Both the position numbers and the translations under genes were made by a program. Shown in pieces: positions 10,854 through 20,193 of a stretch of 64,000 bases of DNA. The stretch is from an uncultured Flavobacteriaceae bacterium (GTDB taxonomy: Bacteria > Bacteroidota > Bacteroidia > Flavobacteriales > Flavobacteriaceae), in assembly GCA_947486785.1 (NCBI GenBank), contig CANKUU010000001.1, positions 186,001 through 250,000 of the forward strand. The letters run 5' to 3'. The notes under the pieces are model-generated. The model did no database searches. It had not been told where the DNA came from and was given only the letters and a program-made list of their open reading frames with translations. Each line of letters starts with the position of its first letter. Position 1 is the stretch's first letter.

Positions 10854-12659
10854 TTACATAATTTTAAGCCACTCTTTTCTATTATCAAGAGTTTTTGTAG
10901 TAAGACTAGCATCAGTATTTTCCATTAACTTTATTTCGTAATTTGAATTTTCTGTAAGTGTAACATTTGTTGTTTTTGAAACGCCAAAACGATTGTAAGC
11001 TATTTCTAGCGTAGCACCTACCTTTTGTTTGGCTATAAAAGCCTTAAAATTAGAAATATCTTCAAAGGCTTGGCCGTTAATCGAAGTAATAACATCTCCT
11101 TTCTCTAATGCCGCTTTATAGGCAGGAGTATTCATTTTAATAGTATTTGATATGCGCCCATTTTTTTTCTCGGTAGGCGTAATTTCTATACCAATATATG
11201 GATTTGCGCTTTGATGTAACGCAACACCAACCGTACTGAATAAATGCTTATAATTAGGCATTTCACTTTTGTAGATAAACGAATTAAAAAAGCCATTACT
11301 AAAGTCTTTTCCCGCATAGGTGGCTAAAGTTTTTTCAAGGTTGTTGATAGTATATGCGGTTTCGCTCTTTCCGTAGTTTTGCCAAACTAATTTCATATAA
11401 TCATCAAGATTTAAACTTTTTTCTCGAAGCGAAAGGTCAAGTGCTAAACCTAATACACTACCATAGGAGTAATACGAAATAAAAGTGTTTTCTCTATTAA
11501 CGGGATCAACAGATTTTGCTGCATCTACAAAGGGAGCCTGATAGCTCATTTCAATAGGGTTGAAAAATTGTCGTGCAGGTGAATTCCATACATAATTAAA
11601 AGTACCGGTTAAGCTTTTCACATATTTTTCGGGACTCATGAGTCCTGCTCTGCATAGTACTAAATTAGTGTAATAGCTAGTAAAGCCTTCTGCAAACCAA
11701 AGTGCCCCACTCATGTTTGTTTTTTTAAAATTAAAGGGTTTTAAAGATTTTGGTCGAATACGCTCTACATTCCAGGCATGAAAAAATTCATGTGAAACCG
11801 TGCCAATATTACGTTCCATACCTCCATTTGCTAGAGCTCTAGTGCTGGTGACTATGGTCGAATTTCGATGTTCCATTCCATCACCAGAAGCGTTAGGTGT
11901 ATAACACGCAAGAAAGGTATAGCTGCCGAAGTCAAAACGAGGTAACTCGCCAAAAATGGATTTTTCTTCTAGTACAACTTTTTTAACTTGTTCAAAATAG
12001 GCATCTGTTTCAGTTTCAGATCCGTTATGGTGTAATGCCAATTTTATGGTTTGTTTGGTGCCTTTTTCAGATGCTACTTCAAAGCTACGCAGTTGAAAAT
12101 TGCTTAGTTCTGTAGGCGAATCCATAAAATAAGACAAATTTGGCGCCGAATAACTACCGTCAGTAGCTTTGGGTAGCTGGGTGGCCACCTTCCAATTTAA
12201 ATCATCTCGAAGTTTAAATCGCACTTTAATTTCTTGATTACTAAGCGCGGGAGCATACATAAATGTTGCAGGCATATTAAGATGTGCATGGGTTTCATCA
12301 ATTTGCGTATACGTGCCATCTCCTCTGTTTCCAAAGAGAATATATTCAATTTTTACGGTATTATCATGTCCTACAATTTGCCATTCATGGGGGTTTGGCC
12401 TAAATATATTGAGTCGTTTACCTTTACTATCAAAGGCATTAACACCGTAAACATTTTTAGCAAATTCATGTAAGGCATATCTACCTGGTGAACTGCGGCT
12501 CATTCGTAAGCTTAGCGTGTCTGTACCAATTGCAGTAAAAATTGCTTGAATTTGTGCTTCATGATGTACTGCATTTTCAAAGGAAATTTGATAAGTACTG
12601 TTTTGTGCATTTGTAGAAATAGAAAAACAAAAAATTAATATTACCCCAAGTATTTTCAT
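10854..12659 (-). CDS. M61 family metallopeptidase with PDZ domain
   Basis: A 601-residue exported glycyl-aminopeptidase-type zinc peptidase. It has a signal peptide (about 1-18), an N-terminal beta domain, and the HExxH zinc site H290-E-F-F-H294 with third ligand Glu324 in WFAEGFTSYY. A PDZ domain lies near the C-terminus (about 485-580, GDVITSINGQAFED). This order is that of family M61. It probably acts on peptides in the periplasm; the physiological substrate is unknown. It is the first gene of a two-gene unit with the acetyltransferase. Confidence 0.9.
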   Translation of the reverse strand: MKILGVILIFCFSISTNAQNSTYQISFENAVHHEAQIQAIFTAIGTDTLSLRMSRSSPGRYALHEFAKNVYGVNAFDSKGKRLNIFRPNPHEWQIVGHDNTVKIEYILFGNRGDGTYTQIDETHAHLNMPATFMYAPALSNQEIKVRFKLRDDLNWKVATQLPKATDGSYSAPNLSYFMDSPTELSNFQLRSFEVASEKGTKQTIKLALHHNGSETETDAYFEQVKKVVLEEKSIFGELPRFDFGSYTFLACYTPNASGDGMEHRNSTIVTSTRALANGGMERNIGTVSHEFFHAWNVERIRPKSLKPFNFKKTNMSGALWFAEGFTSYYTNLVLCRAGLMSPEKYVKSLTGTFNYVWNSPARQFFNPIEMSYQAPFVDAAKSVDPVNRENTFISYYSYGSVLGLALDLSLREKSLNLDDYMKLVWQNYGKSETAYTINNLEKTLATYAGKDFSNGFFNSFIYKSEMPNYKHLFSTVGVALHQSANPYIGIEITPTEKKNGRISNTIKMNTPAYKAALEKGDVITSINGQAFEDISNFKAFIAKQKVGATLEIAYNRFGVSKTTNVTLTENSNYEIKLMENTDASLTTKTLDNRKEWLKIM

Positions 12660-13177
12660 AGCTCTTTTTTAGAACTTAAATATAGCGTTTTTTGCATACT
12701 TCTTTTGCGAGTAAAACTTTATTTAGCTAAACCATTATTCTTTTAACGAAGCTAGTTTAAATCGTATTTGGAGCTATTATTTTATGGTTAAAGCCAAAAA
12801 AATTAGATCCATTTTTATGGTATGAATAAAATATCAGTATTTAGTTAAAACCAACTATACGGTTTGTTTTAACTATAGAAATCTTATTTGCAAAACGAAT
12901 TAAATGAGATGATATACCCGGTTTAACCTGCTATATTGTTTTATTTTAATATATTTTGAAATTTAAAGAAGGCTTAGCCAACTAGGCGGTTTGTTAATTT
13001 TTGACTTTGGCAGCTATCTAAAACTCGTTTTTAGTATATATACCGGTCTTTTTTGTGGAGTAAATGCATAAAATTAGTTTTTATATATTGCCTTACTGTT
13101 TTCATTTGAAATCTTTAATTAATTTATAAAGTAAGGTCTTATAATGTTACACTCTTTATTTTCTTCTGGTGAAGCAG
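12660..13177. other. Intergenic region between divergent M61 and biotin genes
   Basis: About 520 bp of AT-rich sequence without a convincing gene. The only structure noted is an imperfect hairpin at 12843-12874 (AGTTAAAAC paired with GTTTTAACT) with no T tract. No tRNA, no repeat element and no copy of the 258-bp repeat was seen. It must hold the promoters of the divergent units on both sides. Confidence 0.5.
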
Positions 13178-13185
13178 TACCTTTG
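13178..13185 (+). promoter_or_regulatory. -7 promoter box abutting the bioF start
   Basis: TACCTTTG fits TAnnTTTG and ends only 4 bases before the bioF ATG at 13190. If used, transcription would begin at or next to the start codon, giving a nearly leaderless message. The -33 region is AT-rich but not a clear match, so chance occurrence is possible. Confidence 0.4.
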
Positions 13186-13189
13186 AAAT

Positions 13190-14347
13190 ATGATTGAATT
13201 TCCCAAAAAACTAGTTGCAAAAATGGCGAAGCGAATAGAGGCAGGTGGCCTCAGAGTTTTGTCAGAAACCAATAATTTAGTCGATTTTTCTAGTAACGAT
13301 TATTTAGGTTTAGCAAAAGATGAAAAGCTGTTTGCAACTACTTTTCGAATGCTTTTAAACGAAGGAATTTCTGAAAATGGCTCAGGAGGCTCTCGACTTA
13401 TTTCTGGTAATCATAAGCTATATACTAAGCTAGAAAAACAATTAGCCACTTGGTGTAATGCAGAAAGCGCATTGGTTTTTAATTCTGGATATGCTGCCAA
13501 TTTAGGATTCTTTAGTACCGTGCCGCAAAGAGGTGATATTGTTTTTTACGACAACCTAATTCATGCCAGTATTAGAGATGGTATAAAGCTGGGCACGGCA
13601 AAAAGCTATAAATTTAAACATGATGATATTGCAGATTTACAGGCAAAGTATGAATTAGAACGCAAGCGAAATCCAAAAGGAATTAACGTTTATGTGGTTA
13701 CTGAGGCTGTTTTTTCTATGGATGGGGACACTCCTAATATAAAGGCATTAGCTAAATTTTGCTCAAATAATAAGGTCTACTTAGTGGTTGATGAAGCACA
13801 TGCTTTAGGTGTTTTTGGGTCCAAAGGAGACGGTTTAGTAGCCGAGTTAGGTTTAGAAAAGCAGGTTTTTGCACGCATTGTTACTTTTGGTAAGGCATTA
13901 GGTTGTCATGGAGCCGCTATTTTGGGTAGTAAAGCCTTAACAGCATACCTCGTAAATTTTGCACGTAGTTTTATTTATACCACAGCTATGCCACCACATG
14001 CCCTTTCAAGTATTTATGCTGCAGTTTTATTTTTGCAAGGTGACGAAGGTAGAGTGGCACAGGAACGTTTGAAACAACAAATAGCTCTTTTTAAGAATAA
14101 GGTAAAGACGCTATATCTCGATAATGCTTTTATCACTAGTGAGTCTGCTATTCAATCGTGTTTAATACCTGGTAATTCTGCTGTAAATACGGTAGCCAAG
14201 CAGCTTAGTGATGCTGGGTTTAGCGTAAAGGCAATTCGATCGCCAACCGTGCCAGAAGGCGAAGAGCGTTTGCGCTTTTGTTTGCATAGCGATAATTCGG
14301 CAGAAGAAATAGGCTATGTTTTGCAACTGTTAAAAACCTATATTTAG
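13190..14347 (+). CDS. bioF: 8-amino-7-oxononanoate synthase
   Basis: BioF condenses a pimeloyl thioester with alanine (PLP-dependent) to give 8-amino-7-oxononanoate. The 385-residue alpha-oxoamine synthase fold shows FSSNDYLGLA near the N-terminus, the Asp-Glu-Ala-His stretch at 201-204 that contacts PLP, and the Schiff-base lysine Lys235 in VTFGKALGCHGA. The start at 13190 keeps the FPKKL segment that precedes the conserved core; Met12 is a possible but less likely start. It is first in the biotin locus. Confidence 0.93.
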   Translation: MIEFPKKLVAKMAKRIEAGGLRVLSETNNLVDFSSNDYLGLAKDEKLFATTFRMLLNEGISENGSGGSRLISGNHKLYTKLEKQLATWCNAESALVFNSGYAANLGFFSTVPQRGDIVFYDNLIHASIRDGIKLGTAKSYKFKHDDIADLQAKYELERKRNPKGINVYVVTEAVFSMDGDTPNIKALAKFCSNNKVYLVVDEAHALGVFGSKGDGLVAELGLEKQVFARIVTFGKALGCHGAAILGSKALTAYLVNFARSFIYTTAMPPHALSSIYAAVLFLQGDEGRVAQERLKQQIALFKNKVKTLYLDNAFITSESAIQSCLIPGNSAVNTVAKQLSDAGFSVKAIRSPTVPEGEERLRFCLHSDNSAEEIGYVLQLLKTYI

Positions 14348-14351
14348 CCCA

Positions 14352-14735
14352 ATGGAAGACAAGTTTTTTATTATTGGTTCTTTTGAGTTTGTTAGTGATG
14401 TGCAAATTATTAAAGGGAAATTAGAATCAGAAGGCATTCCTGTTTTTTTGAAAGACGAAAACACCCTAAATTCCGATCCTCTAATTAGTAATGCTATCGG
14501 CGGTGTAAAACTACAGGTTTATCTTAAAGATAAAAATAGGGCAATAGAAATTTATAATGCCATTAGAGCTTATGCCATAGATAATACTGGTAAGCCAATT
14601 CGTTGTCCAAACTGCAAAGCGGAAAAATCTGAAGTGTATTACCAAAGAAAAAGTATCTTTTATAAGTTATTCCCATTTTTCGAAAAAACGAAATACAAAT
14701 GTTTACAATGTGGGATGATTACAAAACCTAACTAA
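14352..14735 (+). CDS. DUF2007-like protein with C-terminal zinc ribbon
   Basis: A 127-residue protein between bioF and bioD. Residues about 1-75 (FVSDVQIIKGKLESEGIPVFLKD) match the DUF2007 'putative signal transducing protein' fold. The C-terminal part has two Cys pairs (CPNC and CLQC) forming a probable zinc ribbon. It starts 4 bases after bioF and its stop directly abuts the bioD ATG, so it is co-translated with the biotin genes. The family has no established biochemical role, and a direct part in biotin synthesis is unproven. Confidence 0.7.
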   Translation: MEDKFFIIGSFEFVSDVQIIKGKLESEGIPVFLKDENTLNSDPLISNAIGGVKLQVYLKDKNRAIEIYNAIRAYAIDNTGKPIRCPNCKAEKSEVYYQRKSIFYKLFPFFEKTKYKCLQCGMITKPN

Positions 14736-15353
14736 ATGAAACAATTTTTTGTAACCGGAATTTCAACAGAAGTGGGTAAAACGATCGTCGCGGCCATTAT
14801 CACCGAGGCTCTTGAGGCTGATTATTGGAAGCCTATTCAGGCAGGTGACCTTGATAATTCTGATAGTCATAAAGTAGCACGTTTACTTTCTAACGAAAAA
14901 ACAAGAATACATAAGAGTAGCTACGAATTAAAGACCGCTATGAGTCCGCATGCTGCAGCGGTAATTGATGGCATACAGATCGATTTAAAACAAATTGTGG
15001 TGCCAAAGACAAATAACCAGTTGGTAATTGAAGGGGCAGGCGGACTTTTAGTGCCACTTAATAATGACGATACTATTCTCGATATTATTATGCCTTATTA
15101 CAAAATAGTGGTGGTTTCACGTCATTATTTAGGCAGTATCAATCATACACTTTTAACTGTTAAATGGCTTAAAGAGCGAGGGTATCAAGTCGCTATCGTA
15201 TTTAGTGGTAATGAACACCCTAGCACTGAGCAAATTATTTTACATAAAACAGGAGCTACTTTTATTGGGCGTATTAATGAGGAGGCTGTCTTTAATAAAA
15301 AAGTGATACGCGACTATGCAGCCAAATTTAAAGCAAATTTAAATGCATTTTAA
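14736..15353 (+). CDS. bioD: Dethiobiotin synthetase
   Basis: BioD closes the ureido ring of dethiobiotin from 7,8-diaminopelargonate, CO2 and ATP. The 205-residue P-loop protein begins FFVTGISTEVGKT, the BioD-type Walker A. WKPIQAGD follows at about 31, and EGAGGLLVPL near 107-116 is the hallmark BioD substrate/ATP loop. The ATG directly follows the stop of the DUF2007 gene. Slightly shorter than E. coli BioD (225 aa) but complete in motifs. Confidence 0.93.
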   Translation: MKQFFVTGISTEVGKTIVAAIITEALEADYWKPIQAGDLDNSDSHKVARLLSNEKTRIHKSSYELKTAMSPHAAAVIDGIQIDLKQIVVPKTNNQLVIEGAGGLLVPLNNDDTILDIIMPYYKIVVVSRHYLGSINHTLLTVKWLKERGYQVAIVFSGNEHPSTEQIILHKTGATFIGRINEEAVFNKKVIRDYAAKFKANLNAF

Positions 15354-15446
15354 TACAATTACTAAGTTGCACGCTGTAGGTTGTTAAAAACAAACATGCA
15401 TCTTCGTCATCTAAAAATTTCATATAATTAACAAAACAAAAGCGCT

Positions 15447-16715
15447 TTGAAAAGTCTTTCAGAAAGAGATAAACAAAATATTTGGCATCCCTTAACACAG
15501 CATCAAACCGCCATGGCTCCAATTGGTATAGTAAAGGCAAAAGGTGCTTTACTTTGGAATGAGGAAGGAAATACCTTTATTGACGGTATTGCCTCATGGT
15601 ATACCTGTATGTATGGGCATGCTAATGAAACTATAACTGCAGCAGTGAGTGCGCAAATGCAAAGATTAGATTTTGTTTTGTTTAGTGGTTTTACTCATGA
15701 ACCTGCGGTTAAACTTTCTGAAATTTTATTAGAAATTCTCCCTAGCAATCAAGCTAAAATATTTTTTAATGATAATGGATCTACCGCAGTAGAAGCTGCC
15801 TTAAAAATGGCCTTTCAATACCATCACAATAAGGGTGAAAAAAGGGGGACTATAATTGCTTTCGAAGACGGATTTCATGGTGATACTTTTGGTGCCATGA
15901 GTGCATCAGGACTATCATCATACAACGGTCCTTTTGAAGATTTTTTATTAAAAGTAGAACGAATTCCACCTCCACAAAAGGATACTACTACTGCGGTGCT
16001 AGAGCAATTAGATCACATTATTGAAACTAATGATTGTGCAGCTTTTATTTTTGAACCTCTTGTACAGGGGGCTGCAGGCATGAAATTTCATGACGCCAAA
16101 GGGCTAGATAAGCTGATTGAAAAATGCCAAAAAGCGGGTATTATTTGTATTGCTGATGAAATAATGACGGGCTTTGGAAAAACAGGAAAAAACTTTGCCT
16201 CAGACTACCTTCATCATAAGCCAGATTTGATGTGTTTAAGTAAAGCCTTAACTGGAGGCATGTTTCCGTTAAGTATTACGAGTTGTTCACAAACTATTTT
16301 TGACGGTTTTTTAAGTGAAGAAGTACAAAAGGGATTTTTTCATGCACATACTTTTAGTGCACATCCTTTAGGCTGTGCTGCTGCTTTGGCAAGTGTTCAG
16401 CTACTTTCTTCACGTGCTATTGTAGCGCAAAAAAGCTATATTGAGAAAGCGCATAAAGATTTTGCTAAAACCATAAAAAATCATCCTAAAGTAAAAGAAG
16501 TTCGTTGTTTAGGGGTAATTCTTGCGGTAGACTTGCAAATAAAGATGGAACGATACGGAAACCTAAGAGATCAATTATATCAATTTTTTATGGAAAGAGG
16601 GGTGCTTCTGCGCCCTTTAGGAAATACGGTTTATGTGCTGCCACCCTTTGTGATAGCAAATCAAGAGTTAGAAAAAATTTATGAGTCTATTCAAAGTGCC
16701 TTAGAACATTTCTGA
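15447..16715 (+). CDS. bioA: Adenosylmethionine--8-amino-7-oxononanoate aminotransferase
   Basis: BioA makes 7,8-diaminopelargonate using SAM as amino donor. The 422-residue class III aminotransferase starts with the BioA-typical IWHPLTQH. It has the N-terminal substrate-pocket Trp-Tyr (SWYTCMYGH, 50-58), the PLP-binding Asp237 in ADEIMTGFGKTG, and the Schiff-base Lys266 in CLSKALTGG. The start codon is TTG; it is preferred because it keeps the conserved IWHPLTQH head. A 93-base gap separates it from bioD. Confidence 0.94.
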   Translation: MKSLSERDKQNIWHPLTQHQTAMAPIGIVKAKGALLWNEEGNTFIDGIASWYTCMYGHANETITAAVSAQMQRLDFVLFSGFTHEPAVKLSEILLEILPSNQAKIFFNDNGSTAVEAALKMAFQYHHNKGEKRGTIIAFEDGFHGDTFGAMSASGLSSYNGPFEDFLLKVERIPPPQKDTTTAVLEQLDHIIETNDCAAFIFEPLVQGAAGMKFHDAKGLDKLIEKCQKAGIICIADEIMTGFGKTGKNFASDYLHHKPDLMCLSKALTGGMFPLSITSCSQTIFDGFLSEEVQKGFFHAHTFSAHPLGCAAALASVQLLSSRAIVAQKSYIEKAHKDFAKTIKNHPKVKEVRCLGVILAVDLQIKMERYGNLRDQLYQFFMERGVLLRPLGNTVYVLPPFVIANQELEKIYESIQSALEHF

Positions 16716-16811
16716 TTCTTTTTTGCACCTTTTTTTGCCAAATCAGCTCAGATATTAAATCGTTGTTCATGGTTTTTGCGGGTCTCATGGTAAGATCAAC
16801 TTAAGAACTTT

Positions 16812-16819
16812 TACTTTTG
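16812..16819 (+). promoter_or_regulatory. Possible -7 promoter box before the ketosynthase gene
   Basis: TACTTTTG fits TAnnTTTG, 18 bases before the TTG start at 16838. No good -33 box is seen at the right distance. It would allow the ketosynthase to be transcribed separately from bioF-D-A. Confidence 0.4.
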
Positions 16820-16837
16820 CAAAAAAAATAAATAGAC

Positions 16838-18004
16838 TTGATTGACCCAATTTCAATTACTGCAATAGCATCTATTTCGTCTTTAGGCATTTCTTTAGAA
16901 GATGCTTGGAGGTCTTATCAAAGAAATGCGCCACTATTTGTAAAAAAAGAGTTTAATGGCGCTATGGAGTGGATTGCGCCACTTGCAGAGCATGCAGCAC
17001 AAGAAATTTTAACTTTGAAGCAATCAGACACTAAGTATAAAAACCTAGATGACAGTGTCTTGTTTGCCATTTTTGCCGCACGTAAAGCGATGAAGAAGGC
17101 AAAATGGCGTGCCGAGCATAATTTTGGTATTAATATAGGCTCATCGCGTGGTGCTACTGCATTATTTGAAAAGTACCACCGGCAATACCTAAAAGAGCAG
17201 CGAGTACCCACGCTTAGTTCACCTACAACAACTTTAGGTAATATTTCTTCGTGGGTGGCACATGATTTGCAAAGCCAAGGCCCGGTAATTTCACACTCGA
17301 TTACCTGCTCTACTGCTTTGCACGCTCTTTTAAATGGAGTAGCTTGGCTTAAAAGTGGAATGACAAATGAATTTATGGTTGGAGGTAGCGAAGCCCCTTT
17401 AACGTCTTTTACCATTGCCCAAATGAAAGCCTTAAAAATTTATGCAAAAACAACTGCAATAGCTAACGCCGAATATCCTTGCCGCGCGCTAGATCTTAGT
17501 AAAACTAAAAATAGTATGATTTTAGGTGAGGGTGCTTCAGTAGCCTGTTTAGAAAGGGGACTTGTAAAAGACGCACTTGCTATTATTGAAGGGGTTGGTT
17601 TTGCTACCGAAATATTAAAGCATAATGTTTCTATTTCTTCGGATGCAACTTGCTTTCAGCGATCAATGCAAATGGCTTTAGGAGAAACAGACCCAAATAG
17701 TGTTGATGTTATCGTTACACACACCCCAGGTACCGTAAAGGGCGATCGCTCAGAATTTATGGCCATCGAAAAGGTATTTTGTGACAAAATGCCTTTTTTA
17801 ACTACCAATAAATGGAAAATTGGGCACACTTTTGGTACTTCGGGTATGCTAAGTGTAGAAATGGCGATATTAATGTTGCAGTACCAGCAAGTGTTAAAAA
17901 CACCCTTAGCAAATAACAGTATAGTACCTCAACAAATTAAAAGAATAGTTGTAAATGCTGTGGGTTTTGGAGGAAATGCGGTAAGTATATTACTTTCAAA
18001 ATAA
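16838..18004 (+). CDS. Beta-ketoacyl synthase (KAS I/II type) in the biotin locus
   Basis: A 388-residue thiolase-fold condensing enzyme of the FabF/FabB family. All catalytic residues are present: Cys157 (SITCSTALHAL), His295 (VTHTPGTVKGD, aligning with the FabF HGTGT histidine) and His330 (TNKWKIGHTFGTSG), with Lys325 five residues before it as in FabF. It is shorter than FabF (about 415 aa) and diverges outside the motifs, so it is not the housekeeping enzyme. It starts at TTG; an in-frame TAA three codons upstream rules out an earlier start. Lying between bioA and bioB, it probably makes or elongates the pimeloyl precursor, which is an inference from context. Confidence 0.85.
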   Translation: MIDPISITAIASISSLGISLEDAWRSYQRNAPLFVKKEFNGAMEWIAPLAEHAAQEILTLKQSDTKYKNLDDSVLFAIFAARKAMKKAKWRAEHNFGINIGSSRGATALFEKYHRQYLKEQRVPTLSSPTTTLGNISSWVAHDLQSQGPVISHSITCSTALHALLNGVAWLKSGMTNEFMVGGSEAPLTSFTIAQMKALKIYAKTTAIANAEYPCRALDLSKTKNSMILGEGASVACLERGLVKDALAIIEGVGFATEILKHNVSISSDATCFQRSMQMALGETDPNSVDVIVTHTPGTVKGDRSEFMAIEKVFCDKMPFLTTNKWKIGHTFGTSGMLSVEMAILMLQYQQVLKTPLANNSIVPQQIKRIVVNAVGFGGNAVSILLSK

Positions 18005-18426
18005 AGTATGTTTATTTATTAAAGCTTCATAAAAAGGAGCAAAAATTTCAAGAGTATAGCCGGAGAGGGCTTGCATGCAGTTTATAGTGTTTCCCTAAAA
18101 GAGTAAAAGTTTAAAAATAGAAATTTAGGAGGATGTATTTTAAATCGCATACGTTTAGCACAGATTTAAGCAATATAGCACACACTATTTTGATGAAATT
18201 GTAGTCAATCTATAAAAGCCTATTTGACCCTGTTACGAATTATTTTTATAGCAGAAATGCAACTACCAGAATTTTTTCAAGGCGAAAAAGTAGTGCATGA
18301 AAACACATAATTTGTTGCAAAATATAGCATAGCTAGAAAGAACTACGGTAACACCTTATGGTTAGCAAAAGCATATAGGTCTAAAATTATGCATTCTGTT
18401 ATAACGTTTGTTTTTCAATTTCATAA
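18005..18426. other. Intergenic region between ketosynthase and bioB
   Basis: About 420 bp without a recognisable gene, unusually long inside a pathway locus. Short fragments translate into protein-like stretches (for example after an ATG at 18257) but are not supported by length or start signals. No repeat or tRNA seen. It may be decayed sequence. Confidence 0.4.
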
Positions 18427-18457
18427 TTGGCTTTTGATTTCGAATAGCTTATTTTTG
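18427..18457 (+). promoter_or_regulatory. Promoter of bioB
   Basis: A TTG at 18427-18429 and TATTTTTG at 18450-18457 are separated by 20 bases, the expected geometry of a Bacteroidetes -33/-7 promoter. The -7 box ends 19 bases before the bioB ATG, so the leader is short. bioB therefore has its own promoter. Confidence 0.6.
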
Positions 18458-18476
18458 ATAAGAATAAAATAAGCAG

Positions 18477-19574
18477 ATGGCTACAAGACACGACTGGACT
18501 AAAGAAGAAATTTTAGCAATTTACAATAAACCTTTGATGGAGTTGCTTTACGAGGCGGCTACAATTCATAGAAAAAACCACGACCCTAACACAGTTCAGG
18601 TATCAACTTTGCTATCGATTAAGACAGGAGGTTGTCCCGAAGATTGTGGCTATTGCCCTCAAGCAGCGCGTTATCATACCGACATTGAAGGAAACGATTT
18701 AATGAAAGTATCTCATGTAAAGGCACAGGCTTTGCGCGCAAAGTCTTCTGGTAGCTCTAGGGTGTGTATGGGTGCTGCATGGCGAAATGTAAAAGATGGG
18801 CCAGAGTTTGACCAGGTACTTGAAATGGTACGAACCATTAATAAACTTGATATGGAAGTATGTTGTACCCTAGGTATGATAACAGAAAATCAAGCCCAGC
18901 GTTTGGCAGAGGCAGGATTGTATGCTTATAATCATAATTTAGATACTTCAGAAGATTATTATAAAGATGTAATCTCTACGCGAGCATTTGAAGATAGATT
19001 AGATACAATTAAAAATGTAAGAAAAAGTAATGTTACCGTTTGTAGCGGTGGTATTATAGGTATGGGTGAAGCCTTAGAAGACCGCGCTGGTATGTTAGTT
19101 GCCCTAACCTCATTAAATCCACAACCCGAATCCGTTCCAATAAATGCTTTGGTGCCAGTTGAAGGAACCCCAATGGAAGCAATTGAGCCAATTGCTATTT
19201 GGGATATGATTCGAATGGTAGCTACTACTCGAATTGTAATGCCAGAAACGCAGGTGCGCTTATCTGCGGGTAGAACACAAATGAGTAGAGAGGGGCAAGC
19301 CATGTGTTTCTTTGCAGGTGCTAATTCTATTTTTGCAGGCGATAAGTTATTGACAACTCCTAACCCTGATGTTAATGATGATATGGAGATGTTTAAATTA
19401 TTAGGATTAAATCCGCAAAAACCTTTCACAAAAGTGTCGCAGCCAAATACGGTTGAAGCAGAAGATTCAAAATTGCAAGGCTTAGGAGAAAAGCCAAAAT
19501 GGAGTAGGCCTGGTCATAAAATAGAGCGCAATGAGAATGCTAAACTAAAGGGCAAAGTAAATGTTCAAAACTAG
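18477..19574 (+). CDS. bioB: Biotin synthase
   Basis: BioB is the radical-SAM enzyme that inserts sulphur into dethiobiotin. In this 365-residue protein the SAM-cluster cysteines are Cys53, Cys57 and Cys60 (GGCPEDCGYC). Later conserved segments include GAAWRN, the YNHNLDTS motif and RLSAGRTQMS with the arginine that ligates the [2Fe-2S] cluster. The C-terminus carries a roughly 40-residue polar tail beyond the E. coli length, common in flavobacteria. It ends the biotin locus. Confidence 0.96.
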   Translation: MATRHDWTKEEILAIYNKPLMELLYEAATIHRKNHDPNTVQVSTLLSIKTGGCPEDCGYCPQAARYHTDIEGNDLMKVSHVKAQALRAKSSGSSRVCMGAAWRNVKDGPEFDQVLEMVRTINKLDMEVCCTLGMITENQAQRLAEAGLYAYNHNLDTSEDYYKDVISTRAFEDRLDTIKNVRKSNVTVCSGGIIGMGEALEDRAGMLVALTSLNPQPESVPINALVPVEGTPMEAIEPIAIWDMIRMVATTRIVMPETQVRLSAGRTQMSREGQAMCFFAGANSIFAGDKLLTTPNPDVNDDMEMFKLLGLNPQKPFTKVSQPNTVEAEDSKLQGLGEKPKWSRPGHKIERNENAKLKGKVNVQN

Positions 19575-19634
19575 GGATCAGATTTGATATGATTGCTAAC
19601 ATGAAAAATAAAACAAAATTTAAATTAACTTAAA

Positions 19635-20132
19635 ATGAAATTTTTAACAACAACAATACTTGCTTTATTTATAACTAGCTTGGTAAGTGCTCAAGCATTT
19701 AGAGGAAAAGGAGATAAAAAATTAAATATTGGGGTAAGTCTACAAGATAATGCAACAGGCATGGCTGGTACGTATGACTTGGGAGTGGCTAATATTGTAT
19801 CAGTTGGGGTAAGTGCAGGCTATTTATTAGGAGTAGATGAGCTATTAGACCCTGGTTTTACCGATCGTTTTGATGTAAAAGCACGTGGCAATGTTCATTT
19901 TGGGCCTGCTATGAATTTAGGGGATGACTTTGATATATATTCAGGTTTAAGTTTAAGTTTAAAAAACTTTGGCTTTCAAGGAGGAGCACGTTACAGTTTT
20001 ACAGAAGATATAGGTGTTTTTGTAGAATTAGCACATCCAATCGCTAGCTATAGTGGATCTGATAAAAGTTTAGCGGATAAATTAAATGATCAGTTGGTTT
20101 TTAATTTAGGAATCACCTTAAATTTTCTATAA
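19635..20132 (+). CDS. Small outer-membrane beta-barrel-like protein (DUF6646 type)
   Basis: A 165-residue secreted protein with a signal peptide (about 1-19, cut before AFRGKGD) and alternating hydrophobic strands ending in NLGITLNFL, a C-terminal aromatic/hydrophobic strand typical of outer-membrane barrels. By eye it matches the DUF6646 family of Flavobacteria, whose function is unknown. It lies 60 bases after bioB on the same strand; no functional link to biotin is evident. Confidence 0.6.
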   Translation: MKFLTTTILALFITSLVSAQAFRGKGDKKLNIGVSLQDNATGMAGTYDLGVANIVSVGVSAGYLLGVDELLDPGFTDRFDVKARGNVHFGPAMNLGDDFDIYSGLSLSLKNFGFQGGARYSFTEDIGVFVELAHPIASYSGSDKSLADKLNDQLVFNLGITLNFL

Positions 20133-20193
20133 AATAGTGCTAAAATTGAATGAACTTACTTTTAGTAAGCTCTAAATTATCGTGATTGCTATA

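Noticed and set aside
12843-12874. Inverted repeat between the M61 gene and bioF as terminator or operator
   Set aside because: Imperfect stem, no T tract and not placed at a promoter; left as a note only.
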